NCBI GenBank assembly: GCA_013396995.1
Contig: VWZP01005600.1
Span: 620,001 to 684,000 of the forward strand
Direction: 5' to 3'
DNA length: 64,000 nt
Origin: Dicaeum eximium
Lineage: Eukaryota; Chordata; Aves; Passeriformes; Dicaeidae
The position numbers and the translations under genes were made by a program. The stretch's first letter is position 1. Every line of letters begins with the position of its first letter. Below, piece after piece: positions 25,010-37,500 of the stretch. Under the pieces are notes generated by a model. It ran no database searches and was not told the origin of the DNA. It was given only the letters and a program-made list of their open reading frames with translations.

Positions 25010-27011
25010 CTTTTCTTCAATATACTCAAATGTCTATCTCAGGAACAGAAAAACTTCAAAAGAAAATCAGATATTGCTATGAAGTCAAATTGACTACCAT
25101 CTATAAAAAGTTTTTCTGGTACTCTAACTACATAATGTGAAAAATTATTATATTTATAATATTAAATATATAACCATAAACAGACATCCTTAAAACACAG
25201 TACTCTACTGAAAGTAATTTTATAAAATGAATGTACAGTTCTAGACCAGCTACCACAGAGTGGCCACCATTTGCTGGAGGGAATAACATTTATGCAATTT
25301 ATTCTACAGAATGTTTGTTTTTTGTTTGGTTTCTTTTTTTTTAATTATCTGACTAACATTTCTTCTGACCTAAGTAGCAAAATCTAAACTATTGATAATT
25401 TTTACTTCAGTATTTAAACAAATGGAGTTGATTAATGTATTTGAGAAGACAGAGTTGTACTGAACGGAGTCATCTGCAACTGAGCCTTTACCATTTCATA
25501 TAATCAAATATGATTATGAATATCAATTTCATATTCAAAATTCCACTTGTTTCCACAGACAGCAGACAAATTGCTCTCTTCTAGGTACAAACTGACCACA
25601 GGCTATTCTGTGGTTTTCACATGGAACAGTGGAAAAAATTACAGCTGATATTAGCCAGCTGCTCAAATTCCCTTAGTATTAGACATTTCTTTATATTCTA
25701 CAAATGCTGGTGGGACTGCAAAACAAAACCCCTCAGCTGCAGTGCTTGGTGCCATTCCCTTGTACAAGAAAATTTCTATAAGGTTGAGGGGACACATGAC
25801 TTTGGAAAAACTTCCTAGGAGAAGAAACACGACAAACAGCAGTGACCAAGATTCCAAACTTAAGAGTGGATAAATGAGGCAATAAGGAAAGAAGGAAATG
25901 AGAGTAAAGGATGGAAAGCTAAAAGATGTCTAACAACACCAGGATTGGCAAGGCATGCCTGGGCTCAGAACATGGATAGAAGGAGCAATGCTGGGAATAA
26001 AACAGATAGATAATGATAAGTTCTTCCAAGCAAATTTGTTTTTTTAAGCTGAGGAAGAATCTTGCAAGGCAATCAACAGAAGACCAAGACTCAACATTCA
26101 AAATTTCACTGGACAAACTACACTGAAGAGACATTTCAGCACTGATGATCAAACTGTTCTTCTCTTGCAATCTTCTTCAACTACCTTTGTGAAAGTAGTG
26201 ACTGTCATATGGAACACACTTGACTGTTTAAGGAAAACAGAGTCCAGCAGCATCATCAAAAGCAATTGTAGCTACACATAAGCAAGGAAACAGGAACTGC
26301 CTTCAGTGCTCTGTCAAGAACAGTTTCAAGTGTTAAATTCAGTTTGTATCTAGGTTTTGACTAAAGTTTAGGAAAAAGTATAAGCCTTAAATACTGTATT
26401 TTCCATAACATTTCTTTAGGTGAGTGATTTATTTCTCCATTTTCTGGACTAGCTCAAATTCAGCTAAAATAAGATCTCTTTACTTTTCACTACATTATGA
26501 AGAAACAGCCAACTGGTTTTCTAGCTTTCTGCATCCATTTTAACAAGATTCTACCAAACACAAAACCATCTGAGCCCCACTCCACCTCCCATATTAGCAG
26601 CAGCATTCCTCAGAGAGGCTTTTCTCCAAGCAGTTTTAGAAAGATCTCTTTTCATTCTCAATTAAACAGGATGTAGAGATTGCCACAAGTGGGGAAGCAG
26701 GAATCACAAACCTATAACCCAACTATTCTAAGGAAATGTAAGCAAGTAATCACAAATAAAACTGCTTACATTCATGCAACTTGTTTGGCAACAGCAGCAT
26801 AGCATAAGGAAAGCTGCTACAATTCATAACAGCATCTTGTAATAAAACAGCTTTATGCATCCCTCTCAGACTGTTTAGTGTTCAAATCTCATCAGATGGC
26901 TGAGTAAGCATTACACTTCGGGACAGTAAATCTCTGTTTCCAATATGCTCTGCATTCACAGACACGTATTTCTGCATTTGCTGTAGTCACTTCCAGCTAA
27001 GCACTCATATG

Positions 27012-27027
27012 GAAAAAAAAAAAAAAA
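27012..27027. repeat. Poly-A run
   Basis: An uninterrupted run of about 16 adenines with no recognisable retroposed sequence upstream. Confidence 0.85.
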
Positions 27028-30000
27028 AGGGCAGTATATAAAGATTTGCATGCTATTTTGTCTAATCAGCTATCTAGACTCTGAAACCGTTTTGGAACCT
27101 TAAAGGATGAGCAGCTCAACAGGAACTGACTGCTACCAGCAAAAGCCAATCTGAAGTTGGATTTATAAACATGAAATAGTGTCAGAGCCACCTTTATACA
27201 AGTCACTGTCTCTTCATCCTGTCTTTATCCACATCCCTGGGGCATATAGGGCATTGCCATGGAATATTTCCCTTCCATTAGAGACAAACTAAAAGGTAGG
27301 AAAGGGTTTAGAAACCACCACCAAGTCGAAATTCATGACAGAAGATGACATTATACAGGCAGGGGCTGGAAGAGCTTCACTCAGACTGACAGACAGTTCA
27401 CAGAACACAAACTGACTTAACTGCAGCATCTAATTAAGTCTGTACAGAAAAACACTGGGTACTGTGGGTTTTCCAATAACACAGAAAAGAGCATCACCAG
27501 ACCTAAAACTGAAGCCAGTTTCCAGAACCCAGAGAGAAGCTGGCATCTGCTTTTAACATGGAGGCTGAGTCACTGCCCACAACAGAAACCATGGATTTTC
27601 ATTATCTACTTCTACTTCGTGGTCTGCTGTTGTTTCCAGAGCTTCAGAATGTGCTTAATTCAAAGTAATATTACTGGTATCAATGGAGAAATAATCTGAT
27701 GAAAGTTAATGAGCAACCCAAAAGCAGGCCAGGGAAGGTAACTGCAGATCCTCAGACCTGGAACTCTGAATCCAGAGAAAAATCATATAAAACAAACAGA
27801 ACAAATGCTGGGCCCTGCTTACCCAATTATACTTCCTTATCATTTTGTTTTTCTACTGATTTATAGGCTTTAAATGAATTGGTCATCAGCACTTGGCCTC
27901 AACTCCAAAACCCCCCTGGTTCTCTAAGGAAGTCAATGAGCTTTGGGTGGTGTTTTTATTTCTTTGAAACTTTCCTTATGTTTTCCTTACTGTGTGAAGA
28001 GTGTGCATTTGGGTCCAGCCACAATATTTTGAAAGCTTCTAGAAATCACATAATACATTGGAGGTATTAGGAGAACAAACAGGGAGGACAGAGGGAATAT
28101 AAACAGAGCAATCATCACCACGGATGAATCAGCTGTCCACTGAGTCTAGAATTTAGTCCCCAGTAGTAAGACATTTCAAAACAACATGGGGGAAAAAATA
28201 AAGCAGAAAAGACAATTACAGACTAAACAAAAACACACCCAAAACCTGGTCCCAATGCATTTGAGTTGAAAACTGACTCGTTCATTGGAGCAGTGAATAC
28301 CCTCTGGTGCTTAACCCATCTTCCACACACTCCACTAAAATACAAATATCTAATCCTTTCCTTATTTTTCCTGAAAATGCAGAGCTTAAAAACTTGTGGC
28401 ATGGGAGAATTCAACAACATATAATCCAAAATAAATGCTATTGTATGTTAAATATTTGCTGAACTCCGTTTAATTTAAATACTTCTTTCTTCCTGTATTA
28501 TGAGAAAAGAGGAGGAGAAGGAAAATGGCCTAATTGCTCTTTACAAGAAAACAAGTTTCAGAGGGGTTCCCAAGTTCACAAACAAAATTATATTCACTAA
28601 AGCCAATTCAGGACTACATGTAAAAACTCATTTTCTGGAACACACTTAGGATGCAGGGACAGAGATGCCCAATTCAAATCCAAATCAAATGTAAAAGCTT
28701 TTGAAATCTGACATTTCAATGTTAATAGGTGTATTAGAAAACAATCTAAGTATCTCCATCAGTTTGAGAACACTCACAAGTAATAAGCCTCTATTCCAAA
28801 CACATCTTGCTGAAAAAACCAGATCCTAAAAAATATCAGTTGAACTGTAGATCCTTTGGAAGACAAAATACATAGAAGGTGAAACAAATTTGCAAGATTT
28901 GCTCAATGTTAGCCATTTTCACTATTAGAATTAATAAAAAACGATTTTCATTTAAAGTATCTTTTTTCAAAAAATAAAATTATTATTTAATCTCCATGGA
29001 GTACATGATTTCCATTTACAGTAGATTTTAATATGAGAAAGAGCATCCACAGATGTGTGTAAACAAAGTTCTTAGAAGAGCGTGTGCTCACGTGTGTATG
29101 AGAAAATGGAGAAGGGTTTATAGGATCAAAAATTATTATTTTCAGTATCCAAAGTCTTAGAATTCTATTACATAGTAGAGTAAAGGGATGAGGGGGAAAA
29201 AAATACACAAAGGAAGGGTTTTGCTCAACACTCAGTCAGGCCCCAGCACTACAGGATGAGCAAACACGGCTTTCGTTGAAGCACAAGATCTTTTTACTTA
29301 TAGAAATTTGAAACTACAAAGTATAGAAAAGCATATTTCCCATTAATTTTGAAGTTCTTCTGAAAAGGTATTTACATGAAAATGGTTGCTAAGCCTATTT
29401 TAGGCTTAATTTTTTTTCTTTTATTCAGTGTGTGCTTACTACATGTTGATAGCATCTAGTTTTTAGAAGTTATCCTTTCATATGAGGTTTACACAATGTG
29501 CATGTAACTTTGCAAATGGTTTAAAAAAACAGAACCTAGTTTGACTTAATCATCAACTAACAAGGAGTCTAGTAGAGAAGCAGTAAAAATAGAAGTTCCT
29601 TTTTGAAAGCTAAATAAAGGAGCAAAAAAGGGAAAAAAAGGAGCATAAGTCGATAAAAACTTATATATTTGCATCAGAAAACCCTGCATTCAGAGTCTCT
29701 CATTTAAACTGTAAACAAATGCTGATTTTTAATAATGATCAGTTGTGTGAAACTGCTGAGAATAAAAAGTTATTCCCTGAGAGAAACTGTGTGTACAGAG
29801 AATTCTCATATTATGTCTAGCTGTTGTTTATTCTACAAATCCCTATTAATATTAGAATAGTCCTGTGTTTGCCAGCACTGGTGCTATTAATTATTACTGG
29901 AGCTCTCATCAGCATCCCAGCTGCTCAGCTGGTCCAGCAGGTGAGAAGAGATGAAGATGAAGCTTTGCTCAGCGAGCCCAGCTCACACACTCTGACTCTC

Positions 30001-30174
30001 AGGGACCAGTCCTGGAGGTCTGAGCACCCCACCACACCCAGCAGTGACTCACAATGGATGGAGACATAAAATCATGAAATGCCAAGAAAATAGGATGGAA
30101 GGGAAGTGAAAAGGAAAAGATTATCACAACTGTTTTGAACTACCACCTGCAAACCAGACAGCTTGCTGCTAAGA

Positions 30175-30325
30175 AGGAAAAAAAAGAATCCAGAAGAAAA
30201 CAAACACACAAACAAAACTAAACCAAACCCCCAAATGTTACAAACCAAACCAAACCAAAATAAAAAAAAAACAAAAACAAAACAAAAAAAAAAACCACCC
30301 CCAAAAAACCCAAACCACAAAATAC
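30175..30325. repeat. A-rich / (AAACC)n low-complexity tract
   Basis: Roughly 150 bases composed almost only of A and C, with repeated caaaccaaac units and runs of 8-12 A. On the minus strand it yields a spurious Phe/Leu/Gly-rich hydrophobic frame. Probably expanded simple sequence. Confidence 0.85.
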
Positions 30326-30973
30326 CAAGAGAGAACAATTTGTGCATATTTAAAAGAAAGTACCCCAAAGACTGAAAATCAATCCCATGACATCTCCCTA
30401 AAAATCCACTTCTAAATACATTTTCTTCTGGTTTTTATTGTGACTCAGATCTAATATACACAAAGTTTTGGTTTAATTCCTGTCTATCAGATCATCTTGC
30501 TATTACAGCTCAAAAGGGCACTTGACTGATACTGGAGTGTAAATCAGAGGAGGAATGTTAGGTTTGGGTTCCATTTTCTTACCTTTTCCTTTCTTAAAAG
30601 CATACTGACAGAAGGCTGCTCTAAAGCTTTGTACTCTTATTTATTTGCTAGTCTGGTAATGCTGCTACATTGCTCTGTTATTAACAACTTCAACACAGAT
30701 GGAACTACAGATGAAAAGTGCTTTCAGGTTTTTAAATCACTTAATAAAACCTTATCATCTTTTATGATTTGGGGAGGGAGAGGGTAAGGGAGGGAAGTTT
30801 TATTCAGCATCTTTCCCCTATTAAATAAGGTACACAAATTATAACTTTTTTATTTCTCAATAAGACCATGCTTTCTAGACAGAAGAAACTGAAGGCAGTT
30901 GTCTCACCCTAATAAATATTTTTACACTAGGATCATTTCTCTCAAGTCACCATTAAAACCAAAGTAAGCCTTG

Positions 30974-31036
30974 ATTCAGAAGTGGAGGTTCCATATTCAG
31001 AAGTGGAAGTTCCATATTCAGAAGTGGAGGTTCCAT
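30974..31036. repeat. 21-bp tandem repeat, three copies
   Basis: The unit attcagaagtggaggttcca plus t occurs at 30974-30994, 30995-31015 and 31016-31036. Copies 1 and 3 are identical and copy 2 differs by one base (aagt for aggt). The length is a multiple of three, so a plus-strand frame repeats IQKWRFH/IQKWKFH, but the frame has no other support as a gene. Confidence 0.95.
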
Positions 31037-34000
31037 ATGTACTGCCTAGAAGAGGAGAGCTGCCTTGAAACCTTTTCCCACACAAGGCACCCTACACCTG
31101 ATTCTATGTTAAAGAATCTGCCACCTTGCCTCTACCCCCAATTTCCTTTGATTATGTAGAGATATAAGGAAAATCAACAGATTGCAGAATGCTCCTCAAA
31201 AACCTTGCATGACAAAGGAAAACTAAGAATGTGCTCTCACTCTAGGCAGAATACAAGAAAAAAGTTTTAATTCATGTCTTTAATCCAAATCTATTTATCA
31301 AAACATTTCATTTTCAAAAGGTCGCAGGTCCTGGAGAGAAGTATTAAAACTGTAATTGCCAAAACTCAGTTGGATTTGGAAGGGATACATTAATTTTAAC
31401 AGAAGAGTTGAGGATGACTCAGGTTTGATGACAAGATGATCAAAGATCTCATCTGGGCGTTATTGAGAGCATGAGCAGTGAGAGAAAGTCTGGCGAGCCT
31501 GAGCACCTCTAAGAGCAGCTGTGGCCTCTAAGCAGCAGCCCATCAGTCACTGTGAACAGGTAAAACCCTCTTTTAAATCTGAAAAACCTTCATCCCTCTC
31601 AGAAAAACACTAAAACAAGCCAGCAAGAAGTGTTACAGGCTTCTGAGCTCTGAATATAGTTTTTGTTCTTGGCATTTCGCTGACAAACCACGATAAACAA
31701 AACCAGAATGAGTGCAACTTTGTCTTAACAGATTTTCCAAACCCAGTAATGTACAACAGGCACCAGCTCAAAACAGCTGTGAGCAGTTCCAGTGCCATGG
31801 TCAAACCAAATATTTTGCAGTAAGTCAAAAGCATTTAGCTTTTCTAATAGAAGAGACAAAAAATAAGGAGGAAAATATCTGCAACTCCTTAAAAAAATGT
31901 CAAGCTTTTTTCTAATAGAAGAACAAAAAAAAAAAATCTCTAAAGACTATTTATTTTAAGCATGTTTATTTCCCACAGAATTTAATCCCCTCATAACACC
32001 CACTCAAAGTTAGAATAAATTTAAATGTATAAATTCCTTGATGTCTGCAGCTGGAAACTGCATGCACGAGATGTAATGAACAGAATTTCCTACTACATGA
32101 ACCACATTTTTATCCACCTAATGTTAATATAGAAAGCAAGAACAGCCACCAAATCTTAATCTAGATCTACCTGCCACATTATCTCAAATTTCATGTCAGT
32201 AAAACTGTTCAATCAGAAAGATATCCAGCTTTCAAATGCAAAGAATCATCACAGAGACTTATTTCCTAAAAAAATTTCTTTCTAAACTCAACAAAAGCAG
32301 GAAAATAAGGAGTTGCTGCTCATTATCTTACAAAAAAATTACTTTGCCTCTCTAAAATAAACACTATTTATTTAGACACAACAACATAGACTAGTGGAGA
32401 AAAAGTAACAATAATAAGAAAAAAAATCTGAGTGTTTCAATTCAGTTACCAACAATTTGCATTCTCCTTCATAAAGAGGGCAGAGAAGAACACATTAGGA
32501 GCAGGGGCAGGATGAACAGTTGTCAAATCAGTAATCAAGAGAAAAAGACCATTATGAAATGCTGAATAATGACCTGCAAACTAAAATGAGGCACTTGAGT
32601 TGAAGCATCAATCATCCTGATAGGGAAAAGTAATATTTAGATGACTCCTGTACAGTAAAGTAGAACAAACTGCAGTGAAAATGGCTCCAGCAGCTCAGAC
32701 CTTCGAGGTGCACTTTGATGCTTTATCTTAGGTAAACACCTCTAAGCAAAGAAAGACCCTTCAAGAACAGAGATTACCCCAAAAGACAGAACTGGGGGTT
32801 GGACAGGCCAAGCACAATGCAAACACTCCCAAACACTCCCACATGTCTGTAGACAAATGTGAGAGAAACGAGCAATTAGTGAGGGCTTAATTATCGACAC
32901 TAATTATTAGATAGCTTGATTTAAAGCTGAAGACAGACCCCGACTGCTGTCAGAATGTTTTAAACAAGATTTGTGACATGATATCAGGTATAGGAAATGA
33001 CCTTCCACTGAAGGATTTTCACAAGTGTAATAACTTCCCATTCCCTGAGCCACAACATTAGGAATGTGCAGCAGAGAACCATCACATGCTGTTAACAGGC
33101 ACATCTACAAACCAGGAGAGTTTCTGCATTTAAATTATGGCACATTTAAATTATGTACCAGATGATTTACCTTCCATTGAGAGGGAAGGTAGCACTAAAC
33201 CTGTACATTTATCCACCAAGGCTGCCTGTATCTTAGCTGGTATGAGCCATATCTGATTCTTCAACTGACACTAAACCAAGGCTTTTGATTCAAATGCCAT
33301 ATCTAATTACTGATTGAATGCCAATTTAACCTGGCTATCTGGACAAGTAAATCACATGATTAAACACAGTTTCTATGAACACAGTTCCTGTGAAGCAATG
33401 CTCACTAATGGTTTCAGCACAGAGACTTAGAAGTTCTTGAGACAAGCAAATACCCAAGTGAGAAGGAAACTATGTGTGTACAGTGCACATTTACAGGTTT
33501 CCAAGTAAAAACATTTACATTTTTAATTCATTAATCCACTGGACATAGCAAGGACCATTTTATAAAGTAATAATTCCCCTAGCTTACAAGTTCATACAAG
33601 CAGGTTATTTCAAATCTTAGTCATAGGCTGCAATGCTCAATCATAGCCAATTACAAAAGGAATTAGATGGGTTTCCTCCTTTCAGTTTTTATGAGGTCAA
33701 GGGTGAGCAATATGGGTCAGCAGTGACAAAATGAAGTCAGAGGAACCAGCACCCCCATTCCCACAGCTGTTACACAGCATTCAACAACAGGAAAGGAATT
33801 CCAAGGCAGCTGATGAATAATGGAACGTATGGGTTTTTACCATAACAGTGTTTTAGTTGTCTTTTCGGTACAGATTATGTGTTAAAGAGAGACACATTTA
33901 AGTGGAAATGCTGGTATCATTTCCAAAATTAACCTAGAAAACAGGATACCAAGTTAGCACATTGGCTAACCCCAATATCTGTGCAAAAGACATCCTCTGG

Positions 34001-34278
34001 TTAAGGGTCATGGCATTTGTGTCTATCAGATGTTTTGATCAGTGAATCTCGGTTTGCCTCATTTACAAATTGTGGATTTCAAAAGCACCAGAACCCTGAG
34101 AAAAGAAAGAAATTCCTAATTTAGCACAAAGCCGTGGCAATAACGGTGAGACAATTTCCATTCTCTAGAGCTCTTTCATTAAACCTCCTTGTAGCACCGA
34201 GATGCTTTAACAAGGGGCAGCCTGCGAAAGGAACCTGCAGCTGGGGCGCACCGCGGAAGGACCCAGCTCTGCCTGCAG

Positions 34279-34288
34279 ACGTACCTTG
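34279..34288 (-). other. Splice donor of the TENM2 first coding exon
   Basis: On the minus strand the sequence CAAG/GTACGT is a near-consensus 5' splice site. The exon's last base is 34285 and the intron's GT is 34284-34283. Cutting here leaves the first base of a Gly codon. This agrees with the known teneurin-2 protein, where DEFPRQ is followed by G and then residues not encoded here. Reading through the donor gives an unrelated sequence (TSAGRAG), which supports an exon end at this point. Confidence 0.93.
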
Positions 34289-34510
34289 CCTGGGGAACTC
34301 GTCCGACTCCCTGTGCACCAGGTCGGACACGCGGTTCCCGTAGTGCATCCTGGTGTCGTGGTCGTAGGCCTTGAGGGTCTCGCTGGAGCTGTAGGACTTC
34401 TGTGTGGGCACCCTGCAGTCCTCGCTGTCCAGCGAGGAGCTGGTGTAGCGGCACTGCTTCCCGCAGCGGCCCCGCGTCAGCGAGCGGTGCCTCCTGTCCT
34501 TGATGTCCAT
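34285..34510 (-). CDS. TENM2: Teneurin-2, first coding exon (partial CDS, N-terminus of the intracellular domain)
   Basis: Seen: the minus strand encodes 75 residues beginning MDIKDRRHRSLTRGRCGK and ending DEFPRQ, plus one base of a Gly codon. Residues 35-52 (VPTQKSYSSSETLKAYDH) are the block shared by teneurins. The opening RRHRSLTRGRCGK and the SSSLDSEDC stretch point to paralogue 2 rather than 3. Teneurins are single-pass type II membrane proteins. Their N-terminal cytoplasmic part precedes a transmembrane helix, EGF repeats and a large YD-repeat shell that binds latrophilins at synapses; none of that is in this window. This exon supplies only the start of the cytoplasmic domain, with a basic stretch at residues 6-18 and Ser/Thr-rich segments at 22-29 and 37-45. 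Start choice: the ATG at 34510 is preceded by ACC and followed by G (strong Kozak), and two in-frame TGA codons lie 33 and 39 nt upstream. The exon ends in phase 1 at a consensus donor. It is clearly more GC- and CpG-rich than its flanks. Identification is by recall of family sequence, not by a search. Confidence 0.96.
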
Positions 34511-34550
34511 GGTCCTGAGCCACTCTTCTGCTTGGGTCACTCACTGTCAC
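34511..34550 (-). other. TENM2: 5'UTR tail of the TENM2 first coding exon
   Basis: Forty bases lie between the predicted splice acceptor and the start codon. They contain no ATG and carry two TGA stops in frame with the CDS (34547-34549 and 34541-34543), so the protein cannot be extended in frame within this exon. A GTG at 34538-34540 is in frame after the second stop, but it is a poor candidate start in a vertebrate gene. The 5' border depends on the acceptor choice; an alternative AG lies nearer the ATG, at the ccaagcag motif near 34533. Confidence 0.7.
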
Positions 34551-34590
34551 CTAACAGCAGGAAAGGATGACAAAGGAGTCAGTGATGCTG
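34551..34590 (-). other. Predicted splice acceptor and polypyrimidine tract before the TENM2 exon
   Basis: Read on the minus strand, a pyrimidine-rich run (tcctttgtcatcctttcctg) leads to ctgttag, with the AG at 34552-34551 immediately before the exon. This is a good match to a vertebrate 3' splice site. It implies that at least one untranslated exon lies upstream, to the right, possibly outside the window. If transcription instead starts near this exon, the region would be promoter-proximal, but there is no TATA box or strong CpG island to suggest that. Confidence 0.65.
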
Positions 34591-37500
34591 CCGCTACATT
34601 TTGTTTTATTCTACTTTCCCTGACTCGTGTCGCTACTGAGCCAGGTGAGCAAGGCAAAGACTCCAACTCTTGGAAGGTATCAGGAAGAAAAGGGAAATTT
34701 ATTACAAACCCCGTGCCTTTTATAACATGCTTTGCTAAAGTGAATTATGATTGGATAGAAAAGAACTACAAAAGAACATCTCTCACCTAATTGGTGAATA
34801 GGGAACATCATATCCTGAAGGACAAACTGTTACAAACATTAACTAGCTATTATAAACAACGGCTACAGAAAGACATAACACCATCTAGAATTCTAAGTTT
34901 TCCCAAACAATTCTCTCTGTTCTTTCTTCAACTGAAATGAGCGTCTCCACAGACTCATCCTTGAAGAACAAAGAGGCACGGATCAAGAAGAAAGGGAAGG
35001 CCCACATGAGGCATCCTCTAGAAATTGAAATAATTGACCTGAATGGGTGGGGAGGAAAAAACTAAATGCTGCAAGATAATTGCATTCTATCTAAATTATC
35101 GCATCATCAGAGAGTTTAAAAAATAATGATAAAACAAACCCACTGTCATCTTTTGATTTTTGAATGAACTCTTGGTAACAGCACAGAACTGACAGAACAG
35201 TATTTGTTTCTGTTATGCAACAGAAGAAAACTAGACTCAAACCAGCTTTAATTATTTCCATTCTTCCTGCAGGAGGGCTTACAATTAAGACTGAAGCATG
35301 CAGGAGAGTTCCAAAGAGGAGATTATTCCTATTCAGTGTTAATGCATTACAGAGCTGGACATTATCCTTTAACAATGTGTTCACAAGCAGCAGCAACTGA
35401 TTTTATGGCCCCTGGTTAACATTAATCCAAAACCCTGCTCTGAAGGTGGACAGGCCCCTCCAGAGGTCCACCCCAACCCTGACATTCCTGCGTGTCTCTG
35501 AGTGTCTGAGCACACTTTGGGGTTTGGCTGCTCTTGTGCACTCCAGAACGTGACTGGATGAGCTTCTTCACCACCCCTCAAGATGACCATATTTATCCAG
35601 CTCAGCACTTGGAGCTCTTGAAAACTGTCTGAATCTCTTCTTGTTCATTGGACCATGGAGTTTCTTACAGTGTGCTTAATTAGGACACCCTTACTGTGGC
35701 ATATAGACTTTAATATATGCATCGTTAGCATATAAAACTGCAAAATGAAAGCTACTGCAGAATGGAAGAAATACAGTGAAAGCCCAAACACCCTACCCAC
35801 TGGGGTACTAATTATTTTCAGTTGGTATTAGTATGTATGTCTTTCTCTCATGGCATACTATGTCCAGCTCTGTGCTAGTCCTGGGAAATCATCATGACAA
35901 TTTTTTTTTCTAGAAATAAAATCTTCCCACATAAAAAAATACTCAGATTTGCTAATAAACAAAAATTGGAACAAAACATCCGGTTTTTCTCTCTATGCCT
36001 AAGGAGGTGGAGGAATGGTTTGGGTGAACTGGAAGAGCTTTTCCTTGCCCCTGTCCTCTCTCAGTCCAGGTTCCCCCTGCCAAGCCCACCCAGCAGAACG
36101 TGCCCAGGCCAGAAGCTTTGCTTCAACCACCACAGCATTTCTGCAGGGATTCCCTGTGCCACCTCTGCCACCAAAGGGACAAACTGCAGCAGAAGATGAT
36201 AAAACATGCAGAAGGCAGCCAAGTCTTTCCTTGTGGTAGTTGTTTGCACCTGCAGGAGAAGAGGTCACAGCACTGGCACAAGTATTGGCTAAATCATTGC
36301 TTTTTGAAACAGATTACGGCCCTAAGAGAGAATAAATGTAATTGGCCTGAGGAGCTGGTGACCTAGAGGAAAAGTTTCTCGCCTTCATTTAGATTTGACA
36401 TTTAGCCTTGTTGTGGTTTTTGTTTTTTTGGTGTTTTGTTTTTTTTTTTTCTTTCTGTATTTTAAAGATGAAAGTTAGGTAACCACGAGAAACAGCTGCT
36501 TTAAGCCACCCACAGGTATTCTGCAATCTGTGAGGAATAAAAACTGTAAACATGCTTACTTTTTTCTTCTTTTTCATTTATTTTTAACATTTCAGAGGGG
36601 GAAAAAAACACAAAACAACACGAAAAGAAAAGCCAAAACAAAAGCAGAGACATTTGGCACTTGAAACCATCAAGGTTTGTTTTATAACTTCAGATTAAAG
36701 AGAAAGAAAGATTCAATCCACATTCCTGTTTCTCAGCTCTCTGAACACATAGTGGCTAAGCTGACTCCTCCATATCTGAATTTTTTAGTTCAATTCTTTG
36801 GTCCTGTAATGTTGATTAAACTGGAAACCACATTAACTGTAAAGCATTTTAACACTGGTGGCACAAACAGTTTCTTGAAGTTTCAGGAGATCATTTAGAT
36901 TAACAGTGCCTGCCTCTTTGTTCCCATTTTAATACTCTCTCATCAAATCCAGATATTAATATATCACAATTCTAAACACACAAACAGACACAGTCACCAC
37001 AGCACTGAGCAAAACCTGCCAGTTACTCTGGGAGTCCTCATGCTGCTATCCTACACAAAAGCCTGTCATTCCATATGAATTCTATATTGTCTGTCAGTTC
37101 ACACAAACAGCTTTTTGTTTTTATGACTGCTAAACTTAAAGCTGTTTGGCCTGATTTCTATTGTTTTTAAAGAACATTTAATTCCTTGTTACTGCAGTTA
37201 AAAGAAGGATTTACTGTGACTGAGATAAAACTTCTGAGTATTTCCAGGACATTAGCTTATTAAAGCACCTTCTCAGGCAGACAAGAGGTTTTGAAATTGT
37301 TCCCTCAATAATCATTCTTTTGTAGAGTTTTGTGCAATTGCCCTACAAATACAAAAATAAAAGTAAATGTTAAGACAGTGTTCCACTGCTGATCATGCCT
37401 GGAAATATTCCTCTGTCATCTGCACATGCAGAAGGTGAGGCACAATGTCTGCACTACTGTAACTCCAACTGGCTAACACAAGAAAATACATGTAGAAGTG

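Larger units (their letters stand above)
22851..34278. other. Non-coding sequence, intron immediately downstream of the TENM2 exon
   Basis: AT-rich intronic DNA. It holds an ATTTAAATTAA-type repeat (22921-22960), a CpG-bearing GC-rich segment (23860-24175), a 10-bp hairpin (24982-25009), poly-A (27012-27027), an A/CA-rich tract (30175-30325) and a 21-bp tandem repeat (30974-31036). No second TENM2 exon was recognised. Confidence 0.6.

Noticed and set aside
29824..30069. Plus-strand 81-codon frame with a hydrophobic N-terminal half and an internal CAG/GTGAGA donor-like site
   Set aside because: No homologous family recognised, no convincing acceptor or partner exon, and antisense to TENM2. 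The hydrophobic run is probably chance in AT-rich DNA.
30072..30368. Minus-strand Phe/Gly-rich hydrophobic frame
   Set aside because: Direct product of the A/CA-rich low-complexity tract.
34121..34284. Continuation of the teneurin-2 reading frame past DEFPRQG
   Set aside because: The sequence after the GTACGT donor does not resemble teneurin; it is intron read-through.
35395..35610. Possible further CR1 or LTR fragment in a GC-richer patch
   Set aside because: Some words are reminiscent of avian repeats, but the order of consensus blocks could not be established.
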